From Prostheceraeus crozeri (Eukaryota; Platyhelminthes; Polycladida; Euryleptidae), in NCBI GenBank assembly GCA_907163375.1, contig CAJQUW010012442.1, forward strand, positions 62,001-126,000: a stretch of DNA of 64,000 bases, read 5' to 3'. The notes beneath the pieces are model-generated. The model searched no databases and was not told the DNA's origin. It saw only the letters and a program-made list of their open reading frames with translations. Below are positions 1-12,130 of the stretch, in pieces. Both the position numbers and the translations under genes were made by a program. The stretch's first letter is position 1. Every line of letters starts with the position of its first letter.

Positions 1-3000
1 TCTCATTCACTGCCATTTGAGGGATGTGGCGCGGTCATCATCGCTTCACGAGTTGTACAGAAATGACTTTGTTGACCTCAAGAGCCTTCTGTTCAGACGC
101 TGAGGTCACTGACAACTCAGATGAAGCTGTCGGCATCGCTGCACTTCACGTCATCGCTTCTAATTCAAAAATTACTTGTCCGATTTGCCAAAATTTGGTA
201 TGTGGCTAGAGATATCCTCACCTACGTGTGTTTAAAGTTTTGTGACGATTGATTCATTTCTACGACTTTTGGACAAATTTGAAAACGTTGGGGATAACCC
301 ATAAGTACTGTTTCTTATTTGTGTTCTGCATTTGTGACATGAGTCTCATTCGCCTGACGATGACAGTCTGTGCCGTTCGAAAGGTCAAATAGACATTTTA
401 CCGAAATATCACGGTTTTCGGCTTCCGTCAAATAGAAAATAATCAATCAAGCCGATTATTTGGCGAAAAAATGGAAGTATTTATTTCTAGTCCTGGCACT
501 CGTTGAATGAAGAATGCAAGTGTTAATTTCAGGTCAAATGGGAGTGAGACCGCAACTAGTCAACCAACTGAAGTAAAGTGATTGTACATGTAGTAGGCAC
601 CAGTTAGCAACAACAATATGTTTAGGATAAAATTATACACTGTTGAATGTAGGATTGGAAACTTATTACGCCACCGCACTAGTTAAGTGTTTATTAACAA
701 AGGAGAAACGTTGGTTTATTTTATATCGCTTTATAATATAAATTTCGTTGGAAGACCTTTTGTGAATTGATACAGCCTATAATATTGTAACCGATAAAAT
801 CAAATCTACGTTTGCTTAATTCAGTGTCCGATGTCCCAAATGTTTTAAATTGCTTCTGAATGTTTCGCGTTGCTTTCCATTTTTCTGTTGTGAATATAGT
901 TTTATTTTTCAGCGATTTGCCGGAAGCCGAGGAACTATTGTGTTAATTGCTCAATATATTCAAATGCAATTAATACAAAGTATCTGCAGCTTAAGGCAGG
1001 ATCATCATTCATCATTTTTCCTTATTTTCATCAGACCTGTCACTAACTAACAATCAATATTTTAGTGATCATTTTAGTCAATTGAAATCTAAAACTGATC
1101 AATGAATGTATTCACAACTGGTTATCAACAAGAAGATGAAGTATTTATAGATTCCAGACAAATATTACAATATGTTCAGTGGGCAAAAGTTGGCAAATGC
1201 ATTAATATAGGAAAACAATCATATAACACCCACATCAATGTGTAGATAAATGAGTGGTTTACGGTCGTACCTTAACAATCAATTAATTTCTATGCCAAAT
1301 CAACTCTGACATTCTAACCATAGAAATGGAACTTCATCTATGTTTTTGTCTTCCAAACGTCTACGGATAACTATGTGATTTTTCGCTGATTCATAGCTTT
1401 GACATAGCTATTCAGTCCCTTCCATTTAATAATTCAGTGGTCTTCTGTTATCAATTGAGATATCAAATAAAACTGCTTATAAGAGCTGGCGAAAAAGTAA
1501 TATCATAGATGTCCCCACAAATCATGCTTTGATTGCATACTTCACTTACTTTGCCTCGAACTGATACCATGAGCCCGACCATGGATCCCAAACATGAGAC
1601 GCGACCACGAGCTCCGACCGAGACCACGACCATGACCACGACCACGGCCACCATACCCGACCATGAACCGAGAAGAAAGCGCCAAGCTAGAGCCAGAACC
1701 ATGAGCTCCGACAACGACAGCCATGCCCGAACATGTACCCCGTGCGAGCCCCATCCACGAACTTCGACCATCAGCTAGGACCATGAACCCCCAGCCCTCA
1801 TTACTAAGCCGATCCTGTACATAGACATCCATGGTCTATGTTTCTTGCAAATCGCTTTGCTATTAACTCAATCCCATAGCATGTAAAAATCAGGAACATT
1901 CTCTAAATCTGAATATATACCAATTTGAAATGTCGGTCGATGCTACCTTTATAGATAGCTTTACATCCAGCCATTAAATGACTTAGAAATCAAGTCTTGT
2001 GGGTAACGTGGCCTCAGTTTTATTCATTCCTTATCTTCCCATTTCTAATCCATAGCGCTTTAAATACTGAAATGCGGTATGGATGGCGGCCTTTACTCGA
2101 TGGGAGACCCGGTCTCACAGATGTCATCATGAGTATTTGATTTCTATGGAAGGCAACAAGTTGAATTCAACTATTACAAGTATAAAACTGTTTCAATTCA
2201 GATGGAGGTTTTCGGAAGGTCTTCAGAATGACAATAATTCGAGGAAATTTCTTTCTTTCACCATGAAAATAAGTGTACCTGCTCAGTCATTTGAAATATT
2301 GAACAAAGCGAATGCCTCTTACCGACAACTCCGCAGTCTGAAATGATTATTTGTAAATGGAACTTGAAACTTTAGCTGAAGATGAGAATGACCTGTCCTG
2401 ATTCTTGAATAATCAGGTTCGCATTTGCAATGCACTCTCTTATCTTACATGTTGACATGAAAAGTTGCCTTAAATGAAAACACAGAGAAATTGACTGAAG
2501 TTGGCGAAGTGATGAATGAATAGATAAATGATGATGGCTTTATTGCATCAGTATTATAGGCACATCAATGCGTCAAAGTGCCGTGCGGTGTACTTTGCAC
2601 CCCGTTCACTGACGGGGTTAATAAATTTCCTAGCTGACAAGAACTCGAAGATTGAGCTTGAAATTGAGCATCGAAACTGAATGATGCTGTCTTGCATTTT
2701 ATTGCTTGAGGATGAAGAAGTTCTGTTGTGCTCAGCAAGTAGTGTTAGATTATTGCTCATAGGAAAATATCTACGCCAAGAAATGCTGAGTAAAAAAGTA
2801 TGTCTGGTCACCTTTTAATTATCATTTCGCTGTCTAGTAATAACGGCAAAACATTTTGTGGAATCACGGAAGGGGTCCAGTAAAGACGTCGCCATAATCA
2901 TATACACGGATAATTAATGTAATTTCGTCGACATACCTTATTTCTTTCACACAACGATTTAATGGCATCATATGACTTGAAACATACAAGACAAAAAGAA

Positions 3001-5698
3001 ACGGCGACATCTTTTATTCTGTGCCAACTTCACCGGAAGAAAAGTCAAACTAGAAAAAAGCGACGCCTTAGAGGAGTTCATTTGTTGGTAGAATTTGTGC
3101 CCTACTTAATGGCTATGCGTGTCTACAAGGTCCTGATTGACTTGTTTTCCAGATATTCATAGATATCGGAATACTTTTTAAGCCTTTACGGTTGGAGAGT
3201 TTATGTGATTTGGTTGCAAGTTATGTTGGACGATTTTAAAAAGGACGCTCTGTGATTATTATGTGTTTATTTACCTTTGTTGGCAATTTACACTGTTACT
3301 GGTATCATATCTTCTCAATTACATGGACATCGGATTCCTCTTTGAGACAACTTTGCTACGTTAGTGTTATATCAGACATCTTACAGCTAGACTTTCATAT
3401 TTTTCAGATCACAAGACTATTCAATTGTATTCAACTGTGCTCTAGTTAATGGCTATGCGGTTATTATCATTTCTCTTCACACATAAAATCATTTTGATAA
3501 AATAACTTGCAATTGATAGCGACATGAATCTACAGCTGTTGCATGCTTCAGTACTTTGATTCTTCTTACGATCTACAACATTGACCTAGATCGGCACATA
3601 GCGGAGCAGCTGAAATGACCTTCAACAAGCCGATATTGTCCATTCTACTCTCACTAACTTAAACAAAGAGAAAAGTCGGATTTCTATGGTTGAAACATTC
3701 TCATCTCCGTTATCAGGTTGCGTTCTATTTGCGAAATAGGATGATCTGTCATTATTGCATTTACATGAATATTCATTTCATGCGTGGCTAGAGGATATGG
3801 ATGTGACACTAACGAAAATCGCAAGTTCATGAGACCAACAGTCAACCATTTTATCTACCATTTTAATGTCAATATACTCAATGCAAATAGTATTTCTATT
3901 TAAGTCACCTTTTGTCAATTTTACAGAAAGAATACACGCCTGCAGCTCATCTGTAGTTTTCTGGCAGAATTCCCTTCATCTAATGGCACGGCGCAACTGT
4001 TGAGTGTTTCTAATTGTCATAGTAAATTTCGTCATTTGTTGATACTAAGGAATAATAAGATAACAATTCAAATTTGGAATATTCAGTATTTCTTCAGCCT
4101 ACTGTCAAGCAGGCCGAGTCGGAGTCTCACATCCATATATTATAGCCATCCATGATTAAGCTCTTTCGTGGCAGTTTTGACTTCTAGCTGGAATGTCATT
4201 TGATCAATTAGATATCGGAATTGACTTTAAGATCCCTTTCCCACAAGTGTGTTACATTCATCATTCATAAATGATTCTCGCAAACATTATTTTAGGCGCA
4301 TTGTAAAATGGGAAGAAAGAAATCCACTTAAAGAAATAGGAAAAACCATACATTTCAGAGATGACCTGCGCACTCTTTTCATCTTGCGAATGTTCACCCA
4401 GAAAGTTTGACTGTATTACATATTTGAAAAGTAGGCATACAATGAGGATCGCGTGATCGTGATATACGGACCAATTAGATTATAATCAGATGTCATGGCA
4501 AGTACATTTGAAGATATGTTCCGTTGCTTACGTCAATTGATATACCTGAGTGATCATTTTCTAAAGAATTTACGATTTTCTACTGCCTTTTAAAATCGCT
4601 ACAGATATTTGATTTGGCGGTCGACATTCTATGGATTTTAGAGACAATTATTTATGAGCCAACAATGCCTACTGCCATTCATGGCATCCATAGAATGTGT
4701 GTAGGACTGGCAAATATATCTATAAAGGTTTCATAGAGACACGTGTCTCTAAACATTTATCGCCTACAGACCTCTGCAAAAATGTTGAACTCAAGCATTT
4801 TTTTGTAATACAGCAATTCTTTTGCTGTACTCGTAATATACAAAAAACAAGATATTTGCATATAAATCTCGTATTATTGCTATCTACACATATCATCAAA
4901 AGAATCTGCATGTAATGCAACTTTATTCACAATTACAATACAAAATTCCATCTTATCAAACATATTGTTATGTCAATATCATATTTAATATATTTATACT
5001 ATGCTTGCATCACATTTGATATTTATTAATTTAGATATTACATTTATAAATAAATATAACATTTATATTTCTCAACACTTCCTGCAACACATCGATTTTA
5101 TGCAGCATTCCATCGAGGTGTTTTGCTTTGTGACATCAATAAGGTATAGTCATATAGACCTCTATGGGCATAGTGTGGTCTCATCTGTCAGATTTTGTGA
5201 GGACTAATCGGCCTCGTGGCATGTTGTCACTTCCACACGCATGTCAGATACACTAATTAGAGCCTATCTTTCGAGTGCGGTCGGGGCACAGAGTTCGGAT
5301 TGATAGATATCTATGTCATCTTGAGCTGACATGAGACACTTCCAGCATGTATTCGTAACGAATACAAATTCAAAGCAGTCATCTGTGAATGTGTCACACA
5401 GTGTTGTCGTGTAGTTTGCAAATCTATCTCTATTGACTCATCAGATGAAAAGCGTTCAATAGGCCTATTCAATATTTAATTACATTGGACGTGCGCTGTA
5501 CCGACATGAAACAGCATCTCTCATTAACGCTACATCATCGTAGCAATGAATTGTAACTGAATTGTGGACGATAGTCATGAAATGCCCAACGAGCTGTACA
5601 GAAAATTCTTGATAAGCTGGTGAGCAACTGGTTTTTTTATAGCATGAGCCTTAGTGTCTTGTCTGAACCTGAAAGATTATTCATTCACATCGATTAGA
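1..5698. other. Gene-free AT-rich stretch
   Basis: No reading frame here resembles a known protein and none exceeds about 100 codons. Small structures are visible: an 18-bp perfect palindrome at 4734-4751 with a central CACGTG, and a 12-bp inverted repeat (CATTCTATGGAT at 4624-4635, its complement at 4686-4697). It could be intergenic DNA or a long intron of a host gene lying outside the window. Confidence 0.6.
1556..1765. repeat. Degenerate GACCAC/GACCAT simple repeat
   Basis: The stretch is built from short variants of GACCACGA, GACCATGA and GAGCTCCGAC. It is locally much richer in C and G than its flanks. Both strands stay open for 80-100 codons only because the unit length is close to a multiple of three, and the translations are low complexity. 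I read it as a decayed minisatellite. Confidence 0.55.
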
Positions 5699-5966
5699 AC
5701 AATTTCATAAATAACGCACGAACGTTCTGAAACATTATGGTAGTCCCTTCAATATAATTAGTAAAAACAATTTAATCAATCAATTAATTTAATGGCAGTC
5801 CCCCTTTCGACGCTAGAGGGACTACTGTTGAATATTTGAAAAGTGATAAATATTTCATACTATTTTGGCATGGTATGGTGCAATTTTCATGGATAGAATC
5901 GCATTGCTTCATGATGAGAAATGAAGATTGTGTGTCAGAACGTACGTGCGTTATTTATGGAATTGC
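5699..5966. mobile_element. MITE-like foldback element
   Basis: Terminal inverted repeats of 35 bp (5700-5734 and 5931-5965) match at 32 of 35 positions, and both contain the core ATAACGCACG or its complement. Inside lies a second inverted pair around AGTCCCTT and AGGGACTACT. There is no coding capacity in 268 bp, so this is a non-autonomous DNA element or long hairpin. I could not settle a target-site duplication. Confidence 0.6.
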
Positions 5967-7020
5967 CCATTATCAATTTATGAAGATCAATGACATGTCC
6001 AACTATTAAATAGAAAATCACAAAATCACCTGTAGAATCGTTCATAGGCATGCTGGAATATCACTCTGCTCAGGATCGTTTGCAATGGATTATGATGATC
6101 AATCATGGAAAAAACAAGAATCATAAGTCGGCAGTCATCTTGAGATTGATTTACTTTCAATATTCAAATTTCTTCATTGATATGGATATTATTCTATGGA
6201 GGGAAAGTAAACTGCATTCTCCTGAAATGCTTCATGCCTAAAATTTTAGCTTGAGTCTAGCTATCTGGCTGACGTTAGGTGTACAAACCCTGATTAACCG
6301 GCGGTTTTGGGGAAATACTGTAAGGTGCTGATGCCGATGTAAACAAAATCAATTTGTCTAGCTTTCAGGGAAGGCAGCAGCATCCTCGTGAGCTCATTCC
6401 TATTCCCTATAGAAGTTCGGAGGAGAGCCAAGTGTATTGTAGTTAAAAAAACTATCTTTGTCACAGCGAGTGACTAATGCAAGTGCACTATAAACAACAA
6501 ATATTCGTTAAAATTAACAGCTAAAATTACTTTCACTGCTGTTTTTACACCCCGAACAGAAAATATCCGTAGAGACGCTCTATCTGATATTAGCGGATTT
6601 TAATTGATGTCATCAATCATCCAATTGTGACGTCATCATTTTCAAGTTTCTTACGAATATTTTCTGTTAAGTTTAGCGGATATATTACTGTAACTGCTGT
6701 TTTAGTGGTGTGCAGTTTAGAGTGAGACCTACATCAGTAAAGCTGTACGGTGCAAACCTCCCGTATTTAGTAGATACAAATAATTCATCGCAATATTATT
6801 TATTCATATAAGATGATTTGATAGGGATTGTAGTGCTTTTCACATTAATTTCGCTTTTATCATGGCTTGTATTAAGTTCTTGAAATGTGTTAATGATCCG
6901 ATTGAAACAAGCTTAATGTAAAAGGTATTATGCAGGCGACATGAGGATGTTGCTTCGTCTACTGCTAACTGGTTAGTTTATATACTTCATCAGCGACATC
7001 ATCAATGATCAAGCGTTGGT
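5967..7020. other. Gene-free stretch
   Basis: Nothing coding is recognisable. A 17-bp near-perfect inverted repeat (AACAGAAAATATCCGTA at about 6563 and its partner near 6653) encloses a palindromic TGACGTCA (CRE-type) site at 6628-6635. One such site is not evidence of a promoter. Confidence 0.5.
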
Positions 7021-7327
7021 TCGCAAAGCATTTGCACGCATACTTTTGGTACTTATAGTTTCAAAATGAAGTTTTAACCTAAATCACACTTGTCTACAGT
7101 TCATTCAGAAAACAGAAACCAAGTTCATTGGAAAGCAAACTGTAGAAAAGTGTGATTTAGGTTAAAACATCATTTTGAAACTGTCTTATGTAAGAACTAA
7201 TGAATTGAGGTAAGAGGCGCATATAAAGACATAAGTCATAATCTCTCCTATAATGTTAGATGCCAAAATTTATACAAACGTGATAAAATCTATCTAGGCC
7301 TAAAGTATGCTTGCAGATGCTTTGCGA
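7021..7327. mobile_element. Nested foldback (MITE-like) element
   Basis: Two nested inverted repeats share one axis. The inner arms are 7057-7101 and 7138-7182 (about 45 bp, nearly identical after inversion). The outer arms are about 7021-7044 and 7302-7326 (GCAAAGCATTTGCACGCATA with its complement). There is no open frame. The spaced, nested arms fit a foldback-type non-autonomous transposon better than a simple hairpin. Confidence 0.6.
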
Positions 7328-7729
7328 CATGATTGACACATTGCTTGTTATTTTAGGTCTACAGAAGCTCTGTTTAATTCATGCATTGACTTGAATGTTA
7401 ATCTCATCATAAGTTTGCATGCTATTTATAATTGATGCTGGCATAGTAAATACTGCTTAATTTAATTTACAAATTTTGTTTCATTTGTGCTTTTATATAT
7501 AATACATCATGAAATTCTTGCATGGATGCATCCTATACATATCCTTGCTTTTTACGATAGTATGAATCCAGCCTGATATGTCAATGAAAAATATTTTCTT
7601 TTTCAGAGAATATGATTCTCTTATTTCCGGATAAGATTGGGATATCAAACCAAGTAGGCCTATACATGGATTCTACGTGGAACTGTTTGCAAGTGTGAAT
7701 GCAATTACTGCCCAAGGAATGGTTAAGTG
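7328..7729. other. Gene-free flank of the LTR element
   Basis: AT-rich sequence without a recognisable gene. It ends at the left copy of the 5-bp target duplication (TTATC, 7730-7734). Confidence 0.5.
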
Positions 7730-7734
7730 TTATC
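7730..7734. repeat. 5-bp target-site duplication, left copy
   Basis: TTATC directly abuts the left LTR and is repeated at 12418-12422 beyond the right LTR. Five bases is the usual length for Ty3/gypsy integrases. Confidence 0.9.
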
Positions 7735-8019
7735 TGTTGTGTTATAGTTTTATTGGGTGTAAAAATAAGAACCACACAATTAGTCGTAGAATGTAATGTA
7801 ACGCAGCATTTATCAATACATGATTGTGTAGAGCAATTGTCAGATACCAGCGCAGCTGCTGAGGAAGAGGAGCGTCGTAGCAGTTCACTCGGTCTCTATC
7901 TGCTAAGTGGCGTTGAGCAATGTCTGGAGGCGGAAAATGAATGCGATACGCTCATTGGCTGACGCGTTCACTCAATAGAATTGAGTCAAGAACATCCTTA
8001 TATAATCCACTTTATAACA
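7735..8019 (-). repeat. 3' LTR (285 bp)
   Basis: It starts TGTTGTG and ends TATAACA on the plus strand, so it has the TG...CA ends of an LTR. It is the same as 12130-12417 apart from a 3-bp indel. Confidence 0.95.
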
Positions 8020-8031
8020 TCCTCCCTCGCA
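8020..8031 (-). promoter_or_regulatory. Polypurine tract (plus-strand primer)
   Basis: On the element's strand the run GCGAGGGAGGA lies directly upstream of the 3' LTR. That is where reverse transcription primes the second DNA strand in this family. Confidence 0.8.
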
Positions 8032-8218
8032 GAAAAGATAGCATTGCATACTGTAGAACATGAGATTAAAACTAGTCTGTAGAAAATTCTTGTAGAAAAT
8101 ATACTAATCCCGTCAACAATATGATTAAATGACCCTAGCTATAACAACGTTAACATTAACGAAAGGTTAGCAATAAAGCTGAAACAATCTATACCAATTG
8201 TATACACAAAACTGTACT

Positions 8219-9517
8219 TTACGTATCTTGTAGGATGAATCTAGATGGAGGATTTCTGTTGCGTCCGGGATAGCGCGGGCGAGGTACCCTGACAATTGGA
8301 TCACGTTGAGGTTTTAATGGTTTGGGTTCGAATTTCTTCTTCGATAATTTGGATGCGTGCCATGTATGCTTATCCGTCATTTCGTATGTATGTGGACCCA
8401 CTTTCCTGCGGACTGTTCGGGCAGAAGTTCCATCCGGTAATTTCACTCGTACTTCTTCCCCGGGAACATAGGTTGGATGTCGGTAGCGACGTTCATCAGA
8501 GGGCGGGGTGTAAGTAAGCGGTTCCAATGAAGTTGAGACCATAGTATTATGAGACCATCTCATCTGTCTCCCGTGTAATATAAGACTCGGCGTCATTTTC
8601 GTCTCACCATGAGGTGTTGAACGGTATGCGGCAAGGAAGTTTGATATATACTTGTAAAAATTCCGATGTTGTTTGGCGATGTTAATTTGATATTTTATAG
8701 TACGATTCCATCTCTCAATTAACCCATTTGCCCTGGCGTGGTACACAGGGGTTCGAAGATGATTGATTGAATTATGTCGAAGGAAGTCTGTAAATTCTTT
8801 CGAGATGAATTGGGGACCGTTATCAGAAACTAACGTGTGAGGAAATCCTTCCACAGAGAATACAGAAGTAAGAAAATCGATTATCGCGGGCGAATCCGGA
8901 TCGGAGATGAATCGCATGAAAGGAAATTTAGACGTATAATCCATAACGGTTATGGCATAACGATTTCGCGTAGGTAATTCATACATTGGTCCAATCAAAT
9001 CAATGCCAACTTTTGTCCACGGTTGTTCCGGAATGTTGATTGTAACAGGGTCTGGAGTCACGAATTTCGTAGTCTTCGCAGACGCGTTGCATTCAGCACA
9101 TGCACTAACATATTCCTGTACTTCTTTGAACATTCCAGGCCACCAATAATGTAGTTGTAATTGCGAAGAGGTACGCGTTTGGCCCTGATGAGCCTCATGT
9201 GCAATTTGTATAAGTGTTTTACGTAAATGTTTTGGTGGAATTATCTTCTCTGTACCGCGAAGTAATACACCATCCGCAAAGCTTAGTTCGTGTTTCACAG
9301 ATTGGTACTCAGAGACAAAGTTAGTTTCATCTTGGGACAGAGCAGTTCCAGTAAGCCATTTCTGTATTATCTGCTTTTCGGTATCTGCCTGCGTGGCTTT
9401 CTGTAAGTCAGGTCTGGAGAGGGACGTATCTGACAATATTGAATTGACGAGGAAACTATCAGAATCAGGAGGAGTCTCCGCGACTTGCGACTCAGTAGGA
9501 GTTAGAACTCGTGACAA
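8219..9517 (-). CDS. Ty3/gypsy integrase region
   Basis: A 432-residue reading frame with the integrase layout. A zinc-binding HHCC module comes first (HEAHQGQTRTSSQLQLHYWW, then CAECNASAK, about residues 105-145). The DDE catalytic core follows, with D in KVGIDLIGPMYE, D in LVSDNGPQF and E in ARANGLIERWNR. A basic proline-rich tail comes last. It inserts the cDNA into the host chromosome. It overlaps the end of the upstream pol frame by a few bases, as expected for one polyprotein region. It is read here as part of a recently inserted element, not as a host gene. Confidence 0.93.
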   Translation of the reverse strand: MSRVLTPTESQVAETPPDSDSFLVNSILSDTSLSRPDLQKATQADTEKQIIQKWLTGTALSQDETNFVSEYQSVKHELSFADGVLLRGTEKIIPPKHLRKTLIQIAHEAHQGQTRTSSQLQLHYWWPGMFKEVQEYVSACAECNASAKTTKFVTPDPVTINIPEQPWTKVGIDLIGPMYELPTRNRYAITVMDYTSKFPFMRFISDPDSPAIIDFLTSVFSVEGFPHTLVSDNGPQFISKEFTDFLRHNSINHLRTPVYHARANGLIERWNRTIKYQINIAKQHRNFYKYISNFLAAYRSTPHGETKMTPSLILHGRQMRWSHNTMVSTSLEPLTYTPPSDERRYRHPTYVPGEEVRVKLPDGTSARTVRRKVGPHTYEMTDKHTWHASKLSKKKFEPKPLKPQRDPIVRVPRPRYPGRNRNPPSRFILQDT

Positions 9518-11322
9518 AAATCAGCGATAACGTTTTCGGATCCAGCCTTGTAATAAACCGTGTATTGATACGGAAGCAATCTTTGAACTAATCGGCTAAT
9601 CCGTTGGTTGACTTGCAGTGTGTCCCTGGAATTAAAAATCGAGACCAGCGGTCGATGATCAGTAGCAATTTTGAACGTATTACCCCAGAGGAAAATTTTC
9701 CATCTCTCTACTGCGAATGTAATGGCAAGTGTTTCGCGCTCTATGATTGCGTAATTCTTTTCAGCTGGCGTTAGCGTTCTGGAAGCGAATGCGATAACAT
9801 GTGTATTGTTTTCTGAATCATGTTGCAGTAATACGGCTCCTAACCCAGATCCAGAAGCATCAACTTGGATCTCTGTAGATCTCTCCCGATCGAAAATACT
9901 CAAGGTAGTCCTTTCTGCAATCAACTTCCTCAGCTTATCGTATGCGACTTGATGTACGTCAGTCCATGTCCATGGAACATTCTTTCTTGTAAGTTGCAGC
10001 AGAGGTTCGATGACACGAGAATGGTTAGGGATAAATTTCGAATAAAAAGCTGTCATACCGATGAAAGATTTCACTTCAGATGCATTAGTAGGTGGTGGTA
10101 AGGACACGATTGAAGCAACTTTCTGTGGGTCAGGGCGCACTCCATCTGCAGATATTATGTGACCCATGAATTTGATTTCAGGTTTTCGAATTAATGATTT
10201 GTCTGTATTCAACTGGAATCCTGCATCCTGTAACGTACGTAGAACGTAAGTCAATCTATCGTCGTGTTCCTCACGTGTACTTCCTCCTATCAGGATATCG
10301 TCCATGTAGATTTGGATTCCTTCCCGAGTTCCCACGATGTCAGACATTAAGCGCTGGAAAGCGCAGGGTGCACTCGCAAGTCCCATTGGGATTCTTTTAT
10401 ACTGGAACAGACCATCATGCGTAATGAAAGCTGTATACTGTCTACTATCGGGATGTAGTGGGACCTGTAAGAAGGCATGCTTTAAGTCAATAACGGAGAA
10501 CATTGAAGAATTTTTCAATGTCAAAAACACTTCATCCATATGCGGTAAGGGGAATGTATGCGTAATCAAAGACTTATTCACATCTCGAAGGTCTATGCAA
10601 ATTCTCAATTTTCCTGTTGGTTTTTGGACGACAACTATGTTACTTGTCCAGTCACTTTCTTGAATTGGCTCAATAATATCGTCTTTGATCATGGACTGTA
10701 ATTCCTCGGAAATCTGTGCACGCAAATGCAATGGTATTCTACGCAGTTTTTGCCGAACGGGTACCGTATCAGGACGTACGTTAATTGCATGCATGTACTT
10801 TGAGACACAACCTATAGGATTAACTCTATGATCTTGTGACAGATCAGACCACAGTCGAAAAAGTTTCAATTTTTCAAAGGCTTGAATTCCTAACAGAGGT
10901 GGGCCTGTAGTGTCAAGTATGTAAACCTGTTCAGTACACGAAAAACTATTCCAACGTAAGTGCAATGAAATAACACCTCGTACATGTAAATCATTTCCAG
11001 AAAAATCACGCAGAACTTTATCAGCTTTTAACACAGAAAGGTCAGAAAAATTACGTCTAAACACGCGATTTGGGAGCAGTGTAACTGAAGCTCCAGTATC
11101 GACTCCAAAAGATATTTTACATGAATCACCGTTACTACTTGTATCACACTGAACAGTAGAACATTCAACATCTACGATTTTCATTGCAGGAGGAAAAGAG
11201 CACACTTTATCACTGCAGGAACCACTCGATGGCGCAGGTGATTTTGTAAGAGAATTTGAAAAAATAGAATGGACGCCATTTTGGATTTCAGCAGCTTTCT
11301 CCTTAGAAGAACCGAAACACAT
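9502..11322 (-). CDS. Protease, reverse transcriptase and RNase H region
   Basis: A 606-residue frame. The aspartic protease signature is FGVDTGASVTLLPN (about residue 73). Reverse transcriptase follows, with the conserved LRICIDLRDVN, PMGLASAPCAFQRLM and catalytic QIYMDDILI motifs (about residues 195-420). RNase H follows, beginning around STEIQVDASGSGLGAVLL and including AIIERETLAI and TDHRPL. RT copies element RNA, RNase H degrades the template and the protease processes the polyprotein. The order RT then RNase H ahead of integrase is the Ty3/gypsy arrangement. Confidence 0.95.
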   Translation of the reverse strand: MCFGSSKEKAAEIQNGVHSIFSNSLTKSPAPSSGSCSDKVCSFPPAMKIVDVECSTVQCDTSSNGDSCKISFGVDTGASVTLLPNRVFRRNFSDLSVLKADKVLRDFSGNDLHVRGVISLHLRWNSFSCTEQVYILDTTGPPLLGIQAFEKLKLFRLWSDLSQDHRVNPIGCVSKYMHAINVRPDTVPVRQKLRRIPLHLRAQISEELQSMIKDDIIEPIQESDWTSNIVVVQKPTGKLRICIDLRDVNKSLITHTFPLPHMDEVFLTLKNSSMFSVIDLKHAFLQVPLHPDSRQYTAFITHDGLFQYKRIPMGLASAPCAFQRLMSDIVGTREGIQIYMDDILIGGSTREEHDDRLTYVLRTLQDAGFQLNTDKSLIRKPEIKFMGHIISADGVRPDPQKVASIVSLPPPTNASEVKSFIGMTAFYSKFIPNHSRVIEPLLQLTRKNVPWTWTDVHQVAYDKLRKLIAERTTLSIFDRERSTEIQVDASGSGLGAVLLQHDSENNTHVIAFASRTLTPAEKNYAIIERETLAITFAVERWKIFLWGNTFKIATDHRPLVSIFNSRDTLQVNQRISRLVQRLLPYQYTVYYKAGSENVIADFCHEF

Positions 11323-12130
11323 CCTTGCGAAGTGGCCCCGAACACCGCACTTGTGACACTCACAGTCAAGGGCACGGCAGAAGGGTCATTCGCTAAATGA
11401 TGAGGGCTACCACAGCGAAAGCACACTTTCGAATGATGTCGCACAGAATTCGATGTTGTAGGAGGGCGTCTTGAATTGGGAGCGGTCTGATTGTATGATT
11501 GTGGGCGTGCTTGAGAACGATTACCTTTAGGCGTAGGATTTTTCTGACGGAATGAATTGGAAACTGCATTTACTGAACCATTTACCGTATTTGAAGAAAA
11601 CGTAGTTTGTAGTTCTTGATGCACAATTTCAATTTTTTGCGCAAGGTCTAGGGCACTTTTCATAGTTGTAGGTTGCTCAAGAATCAGTTTTTCACGAATT
11701 TCATTTCGAAGACACAGTACTAATTTATCTTTGATGAGGTCTTCTCTCATAGATCCGAAATCACATGGTTTGAAAGTTCAGAGATTTCTGTAAAGTATTG
11801 TAGCACTGTCTCATTGTTTTTCTGTACTCGCTTGTTGAATTTGTCTCTAGCGAGTGTGTACGAAACATTTTCAGGGAATAACGTACGCAGCAGATCGAAG
11901 AATTCAGCAACAGTAGAAGGTGGAGTACCCGAAGAAGCGGCTCGCAGTACTTTCCGTGCGTGAAACCCGACAATGTTGTTCAGAATTGCAACTTTCCTAA
12001 CTTCAGCGAACTTGTCGGTTCCCGCTGCCAACAAATAGTTCTCCAATTCCTCTATGTAAATTGCCGTAGACATTGAAGGTACATCAGGTGCAATCATAAA
12101 CTCAGCAGGTAACTTCGCTTGGGTCGCCAT
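11181..12130 (-). CDS. Gag region with zinc knuckle
   Basis: The first element gene. Its amino end reads MATQAKLPAEFMIAPD and its body carries the Ty3-type gag core (FPENVSYTLARDKFNKRVQK and DKLVLCLRNEIREKLI). Near the carboxyl end is a nucleocapsid zinc-knuckle motif around CFRCGSPHHLAND. Gag forms the particle that packages element RNA. The region overlaps the pol frame by about 140 bases. The initiating ATG straddles the LTR edge: its A is the last base of the 5' LTR and TG begins the primer binding site. Confidence 0.85.
12113..12129 (-). promoter_or_regulatory. Primer binding site, overlapping the gag start
   Basis: Read on the element strand, TGGCGACCCAAGCGAAG begins immediately after the 5' LTR. 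TGG is the complement of a tRNA CCA end, so this is the minus-strand primer site. It is also the first codons of gag. I cannot name the tRNA with confidence. Confidence 0.8.

Noticed and set aside
1463-1832. Overlapping 80-100-codon frames on both strands.
   Set aside because: They arise from a GACCAC/GACCAT simple repeat and give low-complexity translations on either strand.
8296-10663. Several plus-strand frames of 70-108 codons within 8.2-12.1 kb.
   Set aside because: They are antisense shadows of the well-supported gag, RT and integrase genes.
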